The notes under the pieces are model-generated. The model was not told where the DNA came from, searched no databases, and worked only from the letters and a program-made list of their open reading frames with translations. DNA of 64,000 nucleotides. Origin: Pseudomonas sp. ISL-84. Lineage in GTDB: Bacteria; Bacillota; Bacilli; Bacillales; Cytobacillaceae. The stretch's first letter is position 1. Each line of letters starts with the position of its first letter. The position numbers and the translations under genes are program-made. Location: contig JAGGRA010000028.1 in NCBI GenBank assembly GCA_018613035.1, positions 1 through 64,000 of the forward strand, in the 5' to 3' direction. Shown here one piece after another: positions 9,105-18,207 of the stretch.

Positions 9105-9205
9105 GATGATCTTCCTTTCAATAAGCAAGGAGCGCCGCCTTGGCGCATCCGGACCTTAATAAGTGATAGGGAAGACCTCCTAAGGGGAGGTCCAATTATT
9201 GCAAA

Positions 9206-11431
9206 TTACATTGTTTCATGGAATGTCCGATTGATTACATCAAGCTGCTGCTCTTTTGTCAATTTAATAAAGTTCACCGCATACCCTGATACCCTTATGG
9301 TTAATTGCGGATATTCCTCCGGGTGCTCCATGGCATCCAGCAAAGTTTCCCTATTAAATACATTTACATTCAGATGATGGCCGGATTTAATCGCATAACC
9401 ATCAAGGATGGAAACAAGATTGCGGATACGGCTATGTTCATCTCTGCCAAGCGCTTTAGGCACAATGGAGAATGTGTTGCTGATTCCATCCAGGGCATAT
9501 TCATAAGGCAATTTCGCAACAGAAGAAAGGGAAGCAAGCGTACCTTTTGTATCCCTGCCGTGCATAGGATTGGCTCCTGGCGCAAAAGGTTCGCCTGCAC
9601 GTCGTCCATCCGGCGTATTTCCTGTCTTTTTGCCATACACAACGTTAGATGTAATGGTCAGTATGGACATCGTATGCTTCGAGTTCCGGTATGTCTGATG
9701 CTTGCGGAGCTTTTTCATAAACCGCTCGACTAGATCCACAGCAATGCTGTCAACACGGTCATCATTATTGCCGTATTTCGGGAAGTCTCCTTCTGTAATA
9801 AAATCAACTGCCAATCCGTTCTCATCGCGGACCACCTTTACATTAGCGTATTTAATAGCGCTCAATGAATCTGCCGCGGCACTTAGACCGGCAATACCAG
9901 TCGCCATCGTCCTTAATATTTCGGAATCATGAAGGGCCATTTCAATTCGCTCATAGCTGTATTTGTCATGCATATAGTGAATGATATTCAATGTATTAAT
10001 ATAAAGGTCTGCCAGCCAATCCATCATTAGGTCGAACTTAGCCATTACTTCTCCATAATCAAGAACTTCTGATGTGATAGGGGAATAGTCAGGACCTACC
10101 TGGATATTCAGTTTTTCATCCTTTCCGCCATTAATGCTATAAAGAAGGGCTTTTGCAAGGTTTGCCCTGGCCCCGAAAAATTGCATTTGTTTTCCGATTT
10201 CCATGGCAGATACACAGCAGGCAATTCCGTAATCATCGCCGTATTCAGGGAGCATAATGTCGTCGTTTTCATATTGGATGGAGCTTGTTTCAATGGACAT
10301 TTTGGCACAATATTTTTTAAAGTTATCAGGCAGTTTAGCAGACCAAAGCACCGTTAAATTCGGTTCCGGAGCTGGCCCCAAGTTCCTTAAAGTATGAAGG
10401 AACCGGAAAGAGCTTTTCGTTACAAGCGGACGTCCATCAAGCGCCATGCCGCCAATTGACTCTGTTACCCATGTAGGGTCGCCGCTGAATAATTCGTTAT
10501 AATCAGGTGTTCTTGCAAATTTTACGAGACGAAGCTTCATCACAAAATGGTCGACAAGCTCCTGAGCTTCCTGTTCGGTCAATACGCCCTTGTGAATATC
10601 TCTTTCTATGAATATATCAAGGAAAGTGGACACGCGCCCCAGGCTCATAGCGGCACCGTTTTGTTCCTTAATGGCAGCGAGATAGCCGAAGTACAGCCAT
10701 TGGAATGCCTCAATTGCATTTCCTGCAGGCATGGAAATATCAAATCCATAATTTTCCGCCAGCTGCTTAAGTTCCTGCAGTGCACGAATTTGTTCTGAAA
10801 TTTCTTCACGCAAACGGATATTTTCTTCATTCATAACACGGCTTGTTGTTTTTAAATCATCTTCCTTGGCTTCTATCAGACGGTCGACACCATAAAGGGC
10901 AACCCGGCGGTAATCCCCAATAATCCTTCCGCGGCCGTATGCATCAGGAAGGCCGGTAATAATGCCAGCTTTGCGGGCAAGTTTCATTTCATCTGTATAG
11001 GCATCAAAAACACCCTGATTATGTGTCTTACGATAATCCGTGAAGATTTTCTCCATTTCCTTGCTGGCTTCATAGCCATACGCTTCACACGCTGCCACCG
11101 CCATGCGTACTCCTCCGAACGGCTGAAGGGAACGCTTAAAAGGGCGGTCCGTCTGAACACCGACTATTTTTTCATTATGCTGATCCAGGTAGCCTGGTCC
11201 GTGAGAAGTAATGGTAGAGACGATTTCCGTATCCATATCAAGGACTCCGCCATTTTCCCGCTCTTGTTTGGTAAGTTCCATTACTTGATCCCATAATAAT
11301 GTGGTTGCTTCAGTAGGTCCTGCCAAAAATGACTCATCACCTTCGAAAGGTGAGAAATTTTTTAATATAAAATCCCTGACATCAATTTCATTTGTCCATT
11401 TACCTTTTTTAAAGCCATTCCATTGTTCCAT
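9206..11431 (-). CDS. pflB: Formate C-acetyltransferase (pyruvate formate-lyase)
   Basis: Cleaves pyruvate with CoA to acetyl-CoA and formate during oxygen-limited growth; cytoplasmic glycyl-radical enzyme. The 741 residues contain the catalytic Cys-Cys pair in [11 protein letters not shown] and the glycyl-radical loop RVSGYAVNF, placing the radical glycine at about residue 716, 25 residues from the C-terminus. AGGTGGATTTCC precedes the ATG at 11431; the TTG 15 bases upstream would put the ribosome site inside the gene. First gene of pflBA. Its predicted promoter is about 300 bp upstream, with a dispersed repeat in between. Confidence 0.97.
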   Translation of the reverse strand: MEQWNGFKKGKWTNEIDVRDFILKNFSPFEGDESFLAGPTEATTLLWDQVMELTKQERENGGVLDMDTEIVSTITSHGPGYLDQHNEKIVGVQTDRPFKRSLQPFGGVRMAVAACEAYGYEASKEMEKIFTDYRKTHNQGVFDAYTDEMKLARKAGIITGLPDAYGRGRIIGDYRRVALYGVDRLIEAKEDDLKTTSRVMNEENIRLREEISEQIRALQELKQLAENYGFDISMPAGNAIEAFQWLYFGYLAAIKEQNGAAMSLGRVSTFLDIFIERDIHKGVLTEQEAQELVDHFVMKLRLVKFARTPDYNELFSGDPTWVTESIGGMALDGRPLVTKSSFRFLHTLRNLGPAPEPNLTVLWSAKLPDNFKKYCAKMSIETSSIQYENDDIMLPEYGDDYGIACCVSAMEIGKQMQFFGARANLAKALLYSINGGKDEKLNIQVGPDYSPITSEVLDYGEVMAKFDLMMDWLADLYINTLNIIHYMHDKYSYERIEMALHDSEILRTMATGIAGLSAAADSLSAIKYANVKVVRDENGLAVDFITEGDFPKYGNNDDRVDSIAVDLVERFMKKLRKHQTYRNSKHTMSILTITSNVVYGKKTGNTPDGRRAGEPFAPGANPMHGRDTKGTLASLSSVAKLPYEYALDGISNTFSIVPKALGRDEHSRIRNLVSILDGYAIKSGHHLNVNVFNRETLLDAMEHPEEYPQLTIRVSGYAVNFIKLTKEQQLDVINRTFHETM

Positions 11432-11462
11432 GGAAATCCACCTCAATATTAATTGTTTTAAT

Positions 11463-11711
11463 GTTAGACTGTTTTCGCAACTTTGTTGTTCTTAAATAGA
11501 TTTTGAATAAAACCTTATTAAATAAGCTTGGTTGATTGGAGCGTAAGGTGCGAGACTCCTGCGGGAGGAGTGGGACAGGTGAGACCCCGCAGGCGCTGAG
11601 CGCCGAGGAGGCTCACCGCCCGCCCCGCGGAAAGCGAGCATCCTGGAGCGGAAATCAACCTCTTCTGACTGTTTGCTTAAAAAGCAACAATCTTATAGAA
11701 AACACCCTAAC
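11463..11711. repeat. Dispersed imperfect-inverted repeat, copy 3 (in the pflB leader)
   Basis: Terminal arms GTTAGACTGTTTTCGC...TTTGTTG and CAACAATC...GAAAACACCCTAAC are inverted. The core runs from TTGATTGGAGCGTAAGG through CTCCTGCGGGAGGAG, GAGACCCCGCAGGCGC, GAGGAGGCTCACC and CCCGCGGAAAGCGAGC to GGAGCGGAAATCAACC. This is the best-preserved long copy in the window and is much more GC-rich than its surroundings. Confidence 0.85.
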
Positions 11712-11742
11712 GTAAAGTCTGTATAACAGTTGCTACAACTTT

Positions 11743-11785
11743 ACTATACATTCAATATAACAGATTATATGTGAAGTGAATCACA
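11743..11785 (-). promoter_or_regulatory. FNR-dependent class II promoter of pflBA
   Basis: TGTGA-AGTGAA-TCACA at 11770-11785 fits the Bacillus FNR box TGTGA-N6-TCACA exactly. On the minus strand a TATAGT -10 hexamer (11748-11743) begins 21 bases after the box, which puts the box centre at -41.5, the position typical of FNR/CRP class II activation. This predicts anaerobic induction of pflBA with transcription starting near 11736. Confidence 0.85.
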
Positions 11786-12075
11786 AACATTGTGGCTGTA
11801 TTGTGAATATTGATATAAAGGGTAGTATATAAATTTCCTTTAACTAACCTGTATTATAAAAATCATTTATAATTACAAACTGTTATAGGTTTATAATTAT
11901 TAAGTTTCCATCATTTTAACACTGGAAACAGTCTGTATAATCAGCCACATATGTCTATGTGGTGAATTGTTTTTACTAGAGGTAGAGAAACAAAAAAGCA
12001 CAGAAAAGAAAATCCTTGAATGAACGGCAACAATTACCTGTTTAATAGATTGATATATTCTGATTAAATATAAGT

Positions 12076-12702
12076 ATGAAAACACTATCAAAAATTTCAT
12101 TCATCCTTATGTTGTCTGTCGCACTAGTCTTTGGATTCCATTACGATGCAAAAGCATCAACAGTACATACCGTCCAATCAGGGGATACCATGTGGAAAAT
12201 TGCCCTGAAGTATCAAATGGGGGTTCATGAAATCATCAATGCCAACCAGCAGATTTCAAATCCGACTTTTATCTATCCCGGCCAAAAGGTAAATATTCCT
12301 ACTTTATCTAAGGCTACCGTTAGTGTTGAAGAGCAGGTCGTTCAACTCGTAAACCAGGAAAGAGCGAAATACGGATTAAAGCCTCTTAAATCAAATTGGG
12401 AGCTTGCGAGAGTGGCGAGATACAAATCTCAGGATATGATTAATAAAAGATATTTCGATCATAATTCTCCTACATACGGAAGCCCATTTGATATGATGAA
12501 AAGCTTTGGCATTACATACAGAACTGCCGGCGAAAACATTGCCGCAGGGCAAAAAACTCCTCAGGAAGTTGTCAAAGCCTGGATGAACAGCGATGGCCAC
12601 CGCAAAAATATCTTATCTGCCAATTACACTGAAATCGGTGTTGGATATGCACAAGGCGGCTACTACGGTCATTATTGGACTCAAATGTTTATAGGACGAT
12701 AA
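12076..12702 (+). CDS. Secreted LysM-CAP (SCP-like) protein, YkwD type
   Basis: A 208-residue exported protein. Signal peptide about 1-28 ending AKAS; one LysM peptidoglycan-binding domain (about 31-74, VQSGDTMWKIALKYQ...IYPGQKVNIP); CAP domain (about 82-206) with NQERAKYGLKPL, YFDHNSPTYGSPFDMM, GENIAAG and WMNSDGHRKNIL. Bacillus relatives include YkwD and spore-coat-associated CAP proteins; the biochemical role of bacterial CAP domains is not settled. There is no strong ribosome site before the ATG, so expression may be weak. The 280 bp upstream (11796-12075) are AT-rich and hold a CCACATATG...CATGTGG-like palindrome but no credible gene. Confidence 0.85.
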   Translation: MKTLSKISFILMLSVALVFGFHYDAKASTVHTVQSGDTMWKIALKYQMGVHEIINANQQISNPTFIYPGQKVNIPTLSKATVSVEEQVVQLVNQERAKYGLKPLKSNWELARVARYKSQDMINKRYFDHNSPTYGSPFDMMKSFGITYRTAGENIAAGQKTPQEVVKAWMNSDGHRKNILSANYTEIGVGYAQGGYYGHYWTQMFIGR

Positions 12703-12740
12703 AAAAGAAGCACCGGGATTTCGGTGCTTCTTTTCTTTTT
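12703..12740. terminator. Bidirectional terminator
   Basis: AAGAAGCACCG...CGGTGCTTCTT between two convergent genes, with T runs on the plus side and A runs on the minus side. Confidence 0.85.
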
Positions 12741-12745
12741 CCGCT

Positions 12746-13198
12746 TTAGTCAACAACTATATAAGCAATCATCGGGCCGCTGTTCTCTTTATCCGGATGT
12801 GTAAGGCAAACCAAGCGGTATACACCGTCTTTGTCAAACTGAAGGGGAACTACCGTTTCCTCGCCTTTTTTTACAATCCCTTTTATATCAGTACCCTCTA
12901 TGATGTATGGGTGCTCGGCACCATTTACTCCGAGGATCTTAAGGTTGACCTTTTCATCCTTTTCAAGAAAAATGGTTCCCGGATCCCAGCGATACGCTTC
13001 AATTTCCTTCCCATCCGGCAGCTTGGACTTGAACTCCCCGGTAACCATATGAATCTCGCGGACGGTTTCATTATCCGCCTGATTAAATACTGTCAAACTA
13101 TCTGATTGTGTATAAAACCAGACCGATGCAGAGGCAATGACCATAAAAATTATGAAGAATGCAATGATGCTTCTTTTTTTCAAAACAAGAAAAGGCAT
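12746..13198 (-). CDS. Membrane-anchored cupredoxin-domain protein
   Basis: About 150 residues: a membrane anchor (about 10-30) and an extracytoplasmic beta-barrel domain. HPYIIEG supplies a His, and VCLTHPDKENSGPM near the C-terminus supplies Cys, His and Met in the order expected for a type 1 (blue) copper site or a related cupredoxin loop. The start at 13198 is chosen because AGGAAGGAG lies 7 bases upstream; the longer frame would add 26 residues without a ribosome site. It may carry electrons or copper outside the membrane; its partner is unknown. A SCO copper chaperone is encoded 18 kb away. Confidence 0.75.
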   Translation of the reverse strand: MPFLVLKKRSIIAFFIIFMVIASASVWFYTQSDSLTVFNQADNETVREIHMVTGEFKSKLPDGKEIEAYRWDPGTIFLEKDEKVNLKILGVNGAEHPYIIEGTDIKGIVKKGEETVVPLQFDKDGVYRLVCLTHPDKENSGPMIAYIVVD

Positions 13199-13346
13199 GT
13201 CGTAACTCCTTCCTGAATTAGTTGTCCATATATAGATATGCAGGGAGGGCAGGGGAACTTGTCTATTTTCCATCAATTTTTCTGATTATTTCTTTACATA
13301 CCTTAAAATATTATTTCATAATAGAGTTAAAAAAGGATGTGGCAGC

Positions 13347-14831
13347 ATGTACAAGGTACTTGTGGCCAATCGTGATGATTATGATACGAAAGGCATTGAA
13401 TGGCTCTTAAAATCATCCATGCCTGCATGGCAGGTGGAAACAGCAGAGGATGAGACTGAAATGATTGAGAAAATTGAATCATTCCAGCCCAATCTTTTGA
13501 TTCTCGAGCTAGACATGATCGATGAAAACAGTTATGGAAGTTTTATAAAAACCATTCAGATTATTCGTCCTGATGTAATAGCTCTTACAATGGAAGCCAC
13601 CTTTTCACAGGCAAAAAGAGCAATAGATATGGGTGTTGCAGATTTAATTTTGAAACCTATCTCCGCAGATACTCTGCTAAAGTCAGCCAGAAAGATCCAC
13701 AGACAGGCCCAGCTGGATGGGCGATTTTCTAAACAGAAACCAAAGGTAAAAACTGAAGAAGGGTACCAGTATCAGGATTTATTTTTGGAGAGCACAGCTT
13801 CTGCCAAATCCTTTGTTACCATTGGCGTTAAACCTGAGAATCCAAGGGAACTTCCAAAACTTTATTCTTTTCTGAAAGGTTATTCTTTTCAAAAATCAAT
13901 CCGCTCGTTTATTTTGAGTGATATGGTTCTTCTTGTTACCGAACAAGCCAGCTTTGCTTGGAAAGAAGAAAGTATCCGCTTTATGAGGGACTGGCAGGAA
14001 ACATCTGCCGTGCTAATAGCCATAAGCATATATACAGGGAGAGAAGGAAACAGCACAATCAGAAGTCATTATCTTGCAAACCGAAAGCTTATGGAATTAA
14101 CCTTTTACGCAGGATTCAATCAGGTTATAGAGGGAGATTCTATTCCAGAGTGGCATTCTATCGATCCTTTTTTAACACCGGACGAGCAAAGCATCTGGAT
14201 TGATTTTTTAAACCAATCCAATATAGAAGGTATAAAGAGTTGGTTCCATCAAGAATTTCTCATTCTGGCAGACCCCTACCCCGATCCAGGGCTAATCAGA
14301 ATCAGATTGACAAGCATATTGGCACAAATACGGAGGCATATGAAGACGTTCAGACTTTCAGGAGAAAATATTGAAAAAGAATATCTTCTTTTATTTCAGA
14401 CGATCCTGTATTCACCCTTGATTTACCGGATTATTAAAGAAATGATCCGTTTTATATCATTTATCTTTGAAACGATTCGGTCAGATAAAAAGCTGAAGCT
14501 GGACTTGGCAGACCGAATATTATTTTTCCTTGAAACGAATTATTGGGATCCAACTGTCAGCCTTGAAAAAGCTGCAGAATATGCCGATCGAAATGCTAAT
14601 TATATTAGCTCTGTACTCGCAAAAAAATGCGGAAAATCATTTCGTGAACTCCTGAATGAAACCAGAATCCGGCAATCTGCCAAGCTGCTTATTGAATCGG
14701 AAATGAGCATAAAGGAGATCGCTGCTGTTTGCGGGTTCAGCAACCAGCAATATTTCAATAAAGTTTTCAGCAAAATAAAGGGAATGCCCCCGAACCAATT
14801 TAGAAAAAGCATGCAGAAAGCCTCCGTCTAA
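13347..14831 (+). CDS. Response regulator with AraC-type DNA-binding domain
   Basis: A 494-residue cytoplasmic transcription factor. Receiver domain 1-120 with acidic pair Asp10/Asp11, phospho-acceptor Asp56 (LILELDMID), Thr in ALTME and Lys in LKPIS. Middle region about 130-380 of unknown fold. C-terminal AraC/XylS helix-turn-helix pair about 395-490 (LEKAAEYADRNANYISSVLAKKCGKSF ... IKEIAAVCGFSNQQYFNKVFSKIKG). The layout matches YesN-type regulators, but no partner histidine kinase is adjacent, so its signal is unknown. The last codons and stop form the left arm of the gene's own terminator, now split by an IS element. Confidence 0.88.
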   Translation: MYKVLVANRDDYDTKGIEWLLKSSMPAWQVETAEDETEMIEKIESFQPNLLILELDMIDENSYGSFIKTIQIIRPDVIALTMEATFSQAKRAIDMGVADLILKPISADTLLKSARKIHRQAQLDGRFSKQKPKVKTEEGYQYQDLFLESTASAKSFVTIGVKPENPRELPKLYSFLKGYSFQKSIRSFILSDMVLLVTEQASFAWKEESIRFMRDWQETSAVLIAISIYTGREGNSTIRSHYLANRKLMELTFYAGFNQVIEGDSIPEWHSIDPFLTPDEQSIWIDFLNQSNIEGIKSWFHQEFLILADPYPDPGLIRIRLTSILAQIRRHMKTFRLSGENIEKEYLLLFQTILYSPLIYRIIKEMIRFISFIFETIRSDKKLKLDLADRILFFLETNYWDPTVSLEKAAEYADRNANYISSVLAKKCGKSFRELLNETRIRQSAKLLIESEMSIKEIAAVCGFSNQQYFNKVFSKIKGMPPNQFRKSMQKASV

Positions 14832-14832
14832 T
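14817..14832 (+). terminator. Left half of a terminator interrupted by an IS element
   Basis: AAAGCCTCCG (14817-14826) overlaps the last codons of the regulator gene. Its partner CGGAGGCTTTTTT lies at 16125-16137, on the far side of the IS. Removing the IS and one AAT copy restores a 9-10 bp stem with loop TCTAAT and a T run. Confidence 0.85.
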
Positions 14833-14917
14833 TAGACTAACCTAGATAAATGAGACACTATAAAACACCTTCGAAATGGTACACTTAATTAAAGTGCTAA
14901 TTCGGAGGTGTTTTTGC

Positions 14918-15247
14918 GTGGGCAAAAACGTATATTCAAATGAGGTTAAATGGGCGGTAGTTAAAGATAAGATGAGTGGTCAGTTCACGAATCAAGAAAT
15001 CATGGAGAAGTATGGGATTAAAAATGTGTCTCAAATCAAAACGTGGATGAAATGGTATCGTGAAAATCAGGTGCATCGATTCGACCAACCAATAGGTAAA
15101 CAATATTCATATGGTCATGGACCTGACAGTTCAAGTGATGAAGAGAAAAAAGAACGCCAAATGATTCACTTAAAGCAGGAGAATGAAATCTTAAAAAAGT
15201 ATTTGGAGATAGAAAAGGAGTTGAAAAAGAAATCGTCCTCCAATTAG
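14918..15247 (+). CDS. IS3-family transposase OrfA (helix-turn-helix)
   Basis: 109 residues from a GTG start with GGAGGTG 8 bases upstream. N-terminal helix-turn-helix (SNEVKWAVVKDKM...IMEKYGIKNVSQIKTWMKWY) binds the IS ends. The C-terminal heptad region (MIHLKQENEILKKYLEIEKEL) is the leucine-zipper part typical of OrfA. The slippery stretch AAAAAAG at 15193-15199 allows a -1 shift into orfB to make the OrfAB transposase. Confidence 0.92.
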   Translation: MGKNVYSNEVKWAVVKDKMSGQFTNQEIMEKYGIKNVSQIKTWMKWYRENQVHRFDQPIGKQYSYGHGPDSSSDEEKKERQMIHLKQENEILKKYLEIEKELKKKSSSN

Positions 15248-16080
15248 TCAATACATTACGAAAAAAATACACAGTATCAGCTATTTTATCAGCTTTAAAT
15301 GTTCCCAGATCTACTTATTATCGCTGGGCATCTTCGCAAGCAGTCAAGTTGTCTAAGGAAGAGGAGACGATTATTTTCCTTTGCGAAAAAACAAAGTACC
15401 GATATGGCCACCGTAAAATCAAAGAGCTGTTAAAACGTGACTATCATATCAAGTTAAACCGTAATACAGTTCAACGGATCATGCAGAAATATCATCTTCA
15501 ATGTAGAGTAAAGCAAAAGAGAAGGTGGAAATCCCAAGGAGAATCTGTCATTGTGGCGCCGAACTTATTACAGCGAGATTTTCACGCAAGCAAACCCAAC
15601 CAAAAATGGGTAACGGATATTACCTACATTCAATATGGTCCGGACACTTTATATTTATCAACAATCATAGACTTGTTTAACAATCAAATCGTTGCTTACA
15701 AGCTCTATACTCAACAACAAACTCCTTTAGTGATTGATACCTTGAATGAAGCACTAGAAAAACGAGGAAACCCTAAAGGAGTAATCATCCATTCAGATCA
15801 GGGAAGCGTGTATTCTTCGTATGCCTATCAAAATCGAATGAAAGAGAAGGATTTAGTCAGTAGTATGTCGCGAAGAGGAAACTGTTGGGACAACGCAGTA
15901 ATTGAGTCTTTTCATTCGAACCTAAAATCAGAGGAATTTCAGTATGTTAAATTTAATTCTTTGTCTTTAGAGGAAGTAAGAGAACGTGTAGATCAATTTA
16001 TGAGGTATTATAACGAAGAGCGTATCCAAGAAAAATTAGGCTACCACACACCAATAGAGTTCGGTGAAATGGCAGCCTAA
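15199..16080 (+). CDS. IS3-family transposase OrfB (DDE integrase domain)
   Basis: Read from the frameshift point at 15199, this frame gives about 293 residues. N-terminal HTH_21-like part (LSALNVPRSTYYRW, YRYGHRKIKELLKRDY), then the rve catalytic core with the DDE residues in WVTDITYIQYG, IIHSDQGSVYSS and NAVIESFHSNLKSE. An independent start is not obvious, which supports production by -1 frameshifting with OrfA. The protein cuts and joins the IS ends. Confidence 0.93.
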   Translation, partial: VFGDRKGVEKEIVLQLVNTLRKKYTVSAILSALNVPRSTYYRWASSQAVKLSKEEETIIFLCEKTKYRYGHRKIKELLKRDYHIKLNRNTVQRIMQKYHLQCRVKQKRRWKSQGESVIVAPNLLQRDFHASKPNQKWVTDITYIQYGPDTLYLSTIIDLFNNQIVAYKLYTQQQTPLVIDTLNEALEKRGNPKGVIIHSDQGSVYSSYAYQNRMKEKDLVSSMSRRGNCWDNAVIESFHSNLKSEEFQYVKFNSLSLEEVRERVDQFMRYYNEERIQEKLGYHTPIEFGEMAA

Positions 16081-16292
16081 GAGGGTGTTTTATTACTGTC
16101 TCAAATGACTAGGGCAGTCTAAATCGGAGGCTTTTTTATATAAAAATTATAAAACCACTAATATTTATATAAAACCATCAGAATTCCCAATATAGAAACT
16201 AACAAAATTACAAATAATCAAATGTTATTATTATACTTTTCTGACATTTAACGTTCTACAATTTATATATAGATAATATTGGAGGGATCGAT

Positions 16293-17954
16293 ATGAAAGC
16301 GGAAACAAAAAGAGAAATTAAAAATTATCATGGCAGCGACCTGCATGCTAAAGGATGGATCCAGGAAGCGGCACTGCGCATGCTAATGAACAATTTAGAT
16401 AAAGAAGTAGCAGAAATTCCGGAAGACCTTGTTGTATACGGCGGCATTGGCAAAGCGGCCCGTAATTGGGATTGCTATGATGCTATTGTCAAAACACTGC
16501 ATGAGCTTGAAGATGATGAAACCCTGCTTGTCCAATCAGGTAAACCAGTTGCTGTATTCAAGTCTCATAAGGATGCACCAAAGGTATTGATCGCGAACTC
16601 AAACTTAGTGCCGGCATGGGCGAATTGGGATACATTTCACGAGCTAGATAAGAAGGGCCTTATGATGTATGGCCAAATGACTGCAGGAAGCTGGATTTAC
16701 ATTGGAAGCCAGGGAATTGTCCAGGGAACCTATGAAACTTTTGCCGAGCTTGGTAGACAACACTTCTCCGGATCTTTAAAACAGACCATTACTTTAACTG
16801 CTGGTCTAGGCGGAATGGGCGGCGCCCAGCCATTGGCGGTAACGATGAATGATGGTGTCTGCATTGCCATCGATGTGGATGAGCACCGCATCAACCGCAG
16901 ACTTGAAACAAAATATTTGGATACAAAGGTCCACACTATTGAAGAAGCTATTACACTGGCAAAAGAAGCAAAGCAGGAAGGCCGTCCGCTTTCTATCGGA
17001 CTATTAGGAAATGCGGCTGAAATTCTGCCAAAGATGCTCGAAATGAACTTCATCCCAGATGTTCTCACTGACCAGACTTCTGCCCACGATCCATTAAATG
17101 GTTATGTTCCTGTTGGTTACACACTTGAAGATGCTGCAGTTCTACGAAAAGAAAATGCGGCTGAATATGTGAAAAAATCCAAGGCAAGCATGGCAGTCCA
17201 TGTCCAGGCGATGCTTGACATGCAGCAGAAAGGTGCAATTACGTTCGATTATGGAAACAATATCCGCCAGGTTGCCAAAGATGAAGGCGTTGAAAATGCT
17301 TTTGATTTCCCTGGATTCGTTCCGGCATATATCCGCCCATTGTTCTGTGAAGGTAAAGGACCTTTCCGCTGGGTAGCATTATCAGGCGATCCGGAAGATA
17401 TTTATAAAACAGATGAGGTCATCCTGCGCGAGTTTGCAGATAATGAGCATCTTTGCAAATGGATTAAGATGGCTAAGGAAAAAATCCAATTCCAGGGGCT
17501 GCCATCAAGAATTTGCTGGCTTGGATATGGAGAACGCGCCAAATTCGGAAAAATCATCAATGATATGGTCGCCAAAGGTGAACTGAAAGCGCCAATTGTT
17601 ATCGGACGTGATCACCTTGATTCCGGTTCCGTTGCATCACCTAACCGTGAAACAGAAGGCATGAAGGACGGCAGTGATGCTGTTGCAGACTGGCCAATCC
17701 TGAATGCGATGATCAATGCAGTTGGCGGAGCAAGCTGGGTATCCGTCCATCACGGCGGCGGAGTAGGCATGGGGTATTCTCTTCATGCAGGCATGGTTAT
17801 CGTCGCAGATGGAACGAAGGATGCAGAACAGCGCCTTGAACGCGTCCTTACATCTGACCCGGGAATGGGAATTGTCCGCCACGTTGATGCCGGCTACGAC
17901 CTCGCAATCAAAACGGCTAAGGAAAAAGGCGTTAACATTCCAATGATGGAATAG
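16293..17954 (+). CDS. hutU: Urocanate hydratase
   Basis: Adds water to urocanate to form imidazolonepropionate, the second step of histidine degradation, using tightly bound NAD+. The 553-residue length and the blocks [33 protein letters not shown] and [16 protein letters not shown] are family signatures; the catalytic Cys lies near [21 protein letters not shown] is 8 bases before the ATG. It heads a cluster hutU-hutI-hutG-yjiH; hutH (histidase) and hutP are not in the window. The 150 bp upstream, just after the IS, are AT-rich and must carry its promoter. Confidence 0.97.
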   Translation: MKAETKREIKNYHGSDLHAKGWIQEAALRMLMNNLDKEVAEIPEDLVVYGGIGKAARNWDCYDAIVKTLHELEDDETLLVQSGKPVAVFKSHKDAPKVLIANSNLVPAWANWDTFHELDKKGLMMYGQMTAGSWIYIGSQGIVQGTYETFAELGRQHFSGSLKQTITLTAGLGGMGGAQPLAVTMNDGVCIAIDVDEHRINRRLETKYLDTKVHTIEEAITLAKEAKQEGRPLSIGLLGNAAEILPKMLEMNFIPDVLTDQTSAHDPLNGYVPVGYTLEDAAVLRKENAAEYVKKSKASMAVHVQAMLDMQQKGAITFDYGNNIRQVAKDEGVENAFDFPGFVPAYIRPLFCEGKGPFRWVALSGDPEDIYKTDEVILREFADNEHLCKWIKMAKEKIQFQGLPSRICWLGYGERAKFGKIINDMVAKGELKAPIVIGRDHLDSGSVASPNRETEGMKDGSDAVADWPILNAMINAVGGASWVSVHHGGGVGMGYSLHAGMVIVADGTKDAEQRLERVLTSDPGMGIVRHVDAGYDLAIKTAKEKGVNIPMME

Positions 17955-17989
17955 CAGGTGTAATCCAAAATTTAACATTATTGTGAACT

Positions 17990-18112
17990 ATACGAATAAA
18001 ACGGTGAAACCTGCGAATAAGAACCAAAATTTACGAACAAATCAATTAAACTAGCGATTAAAAACAGCTAATCTAGCGAAGAAAGAGCCGAAACTTACGA
18101 ATAAACCTTACA
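17990..18112. repeat. Short interspersed tandem repeats (ACGAATAA type)
   Basis: About six units of 20-22 bp, each with a core close to AAACTTACGAATAA (variants TGCGAATAA, TACGAACAA, TAGCGATTAA, TAGCGAAGAA) and a variable 8-10 bp remainder, fill the gap between hutU and hutI. It has no open frame. Confidence 0.7.
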
Positions 18113-18145
18113 CCAATCAAAAAACAGCCTAACAAACTTCCAAAA

Positions 18146-18193
18146 GGAACGCTCCAATCCGTGGAAAAGCATGGATTGGAGATTCCATTTTTT
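18146..18193 (+). terminator. Terminator-like hairpin just before hutI (possible attenuator)
   Basis: GGAACGCTCCAATCC and GGATTGGAGATTCC pair over about 14 positions and are followed by ATTTTTT. It ends only about 3 bases before the AAGGAGG of hutI. It could end hutU messages or reduce readthrough into hutI. Confidence 0.6.
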
Positions 18194-18207
18194 AAGGAGG
18201 AACAAAA

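Larger units (their letters stand above)
14833..16121 (+). mobile_element. IS3-family (IS150-like) insertion sequence, complete
   Basis: 1289 bp. Ends are TAGACTAACCTAG...TGAGACAC at left and, inverted, TAGACTGCCCTAG...TGAGACAG at right, matching over about 38 bp. A 3-bp duplication AAT flanks it (14830-14832 and 16122-16124). It carries overlapping orfA and orfB with an A6G slippery site, as in IS3 elements. Both reading frames are intact and the ends complete, so it may still be active. Confidence 0.92.

Noticed and set aside
11900-12100. 66-aa frame on the minus strand
   Set aside because: Overlaps the start of the LysM-CAP gene, no ribosome site, Ser/Phe-rich sequence with no family resemblance.
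14833-14876. IS ends at TGAGAC...GTCTCA
   Set aside because: The inverted similarity continues outward to TAGACT, and only that boundary gives a matching 3-bp target duplication (AAT).
16125-16292. cre site upstream of hutU
   Set aside because: The only candidate around TTTAACGTTC matches too few consensus positions.
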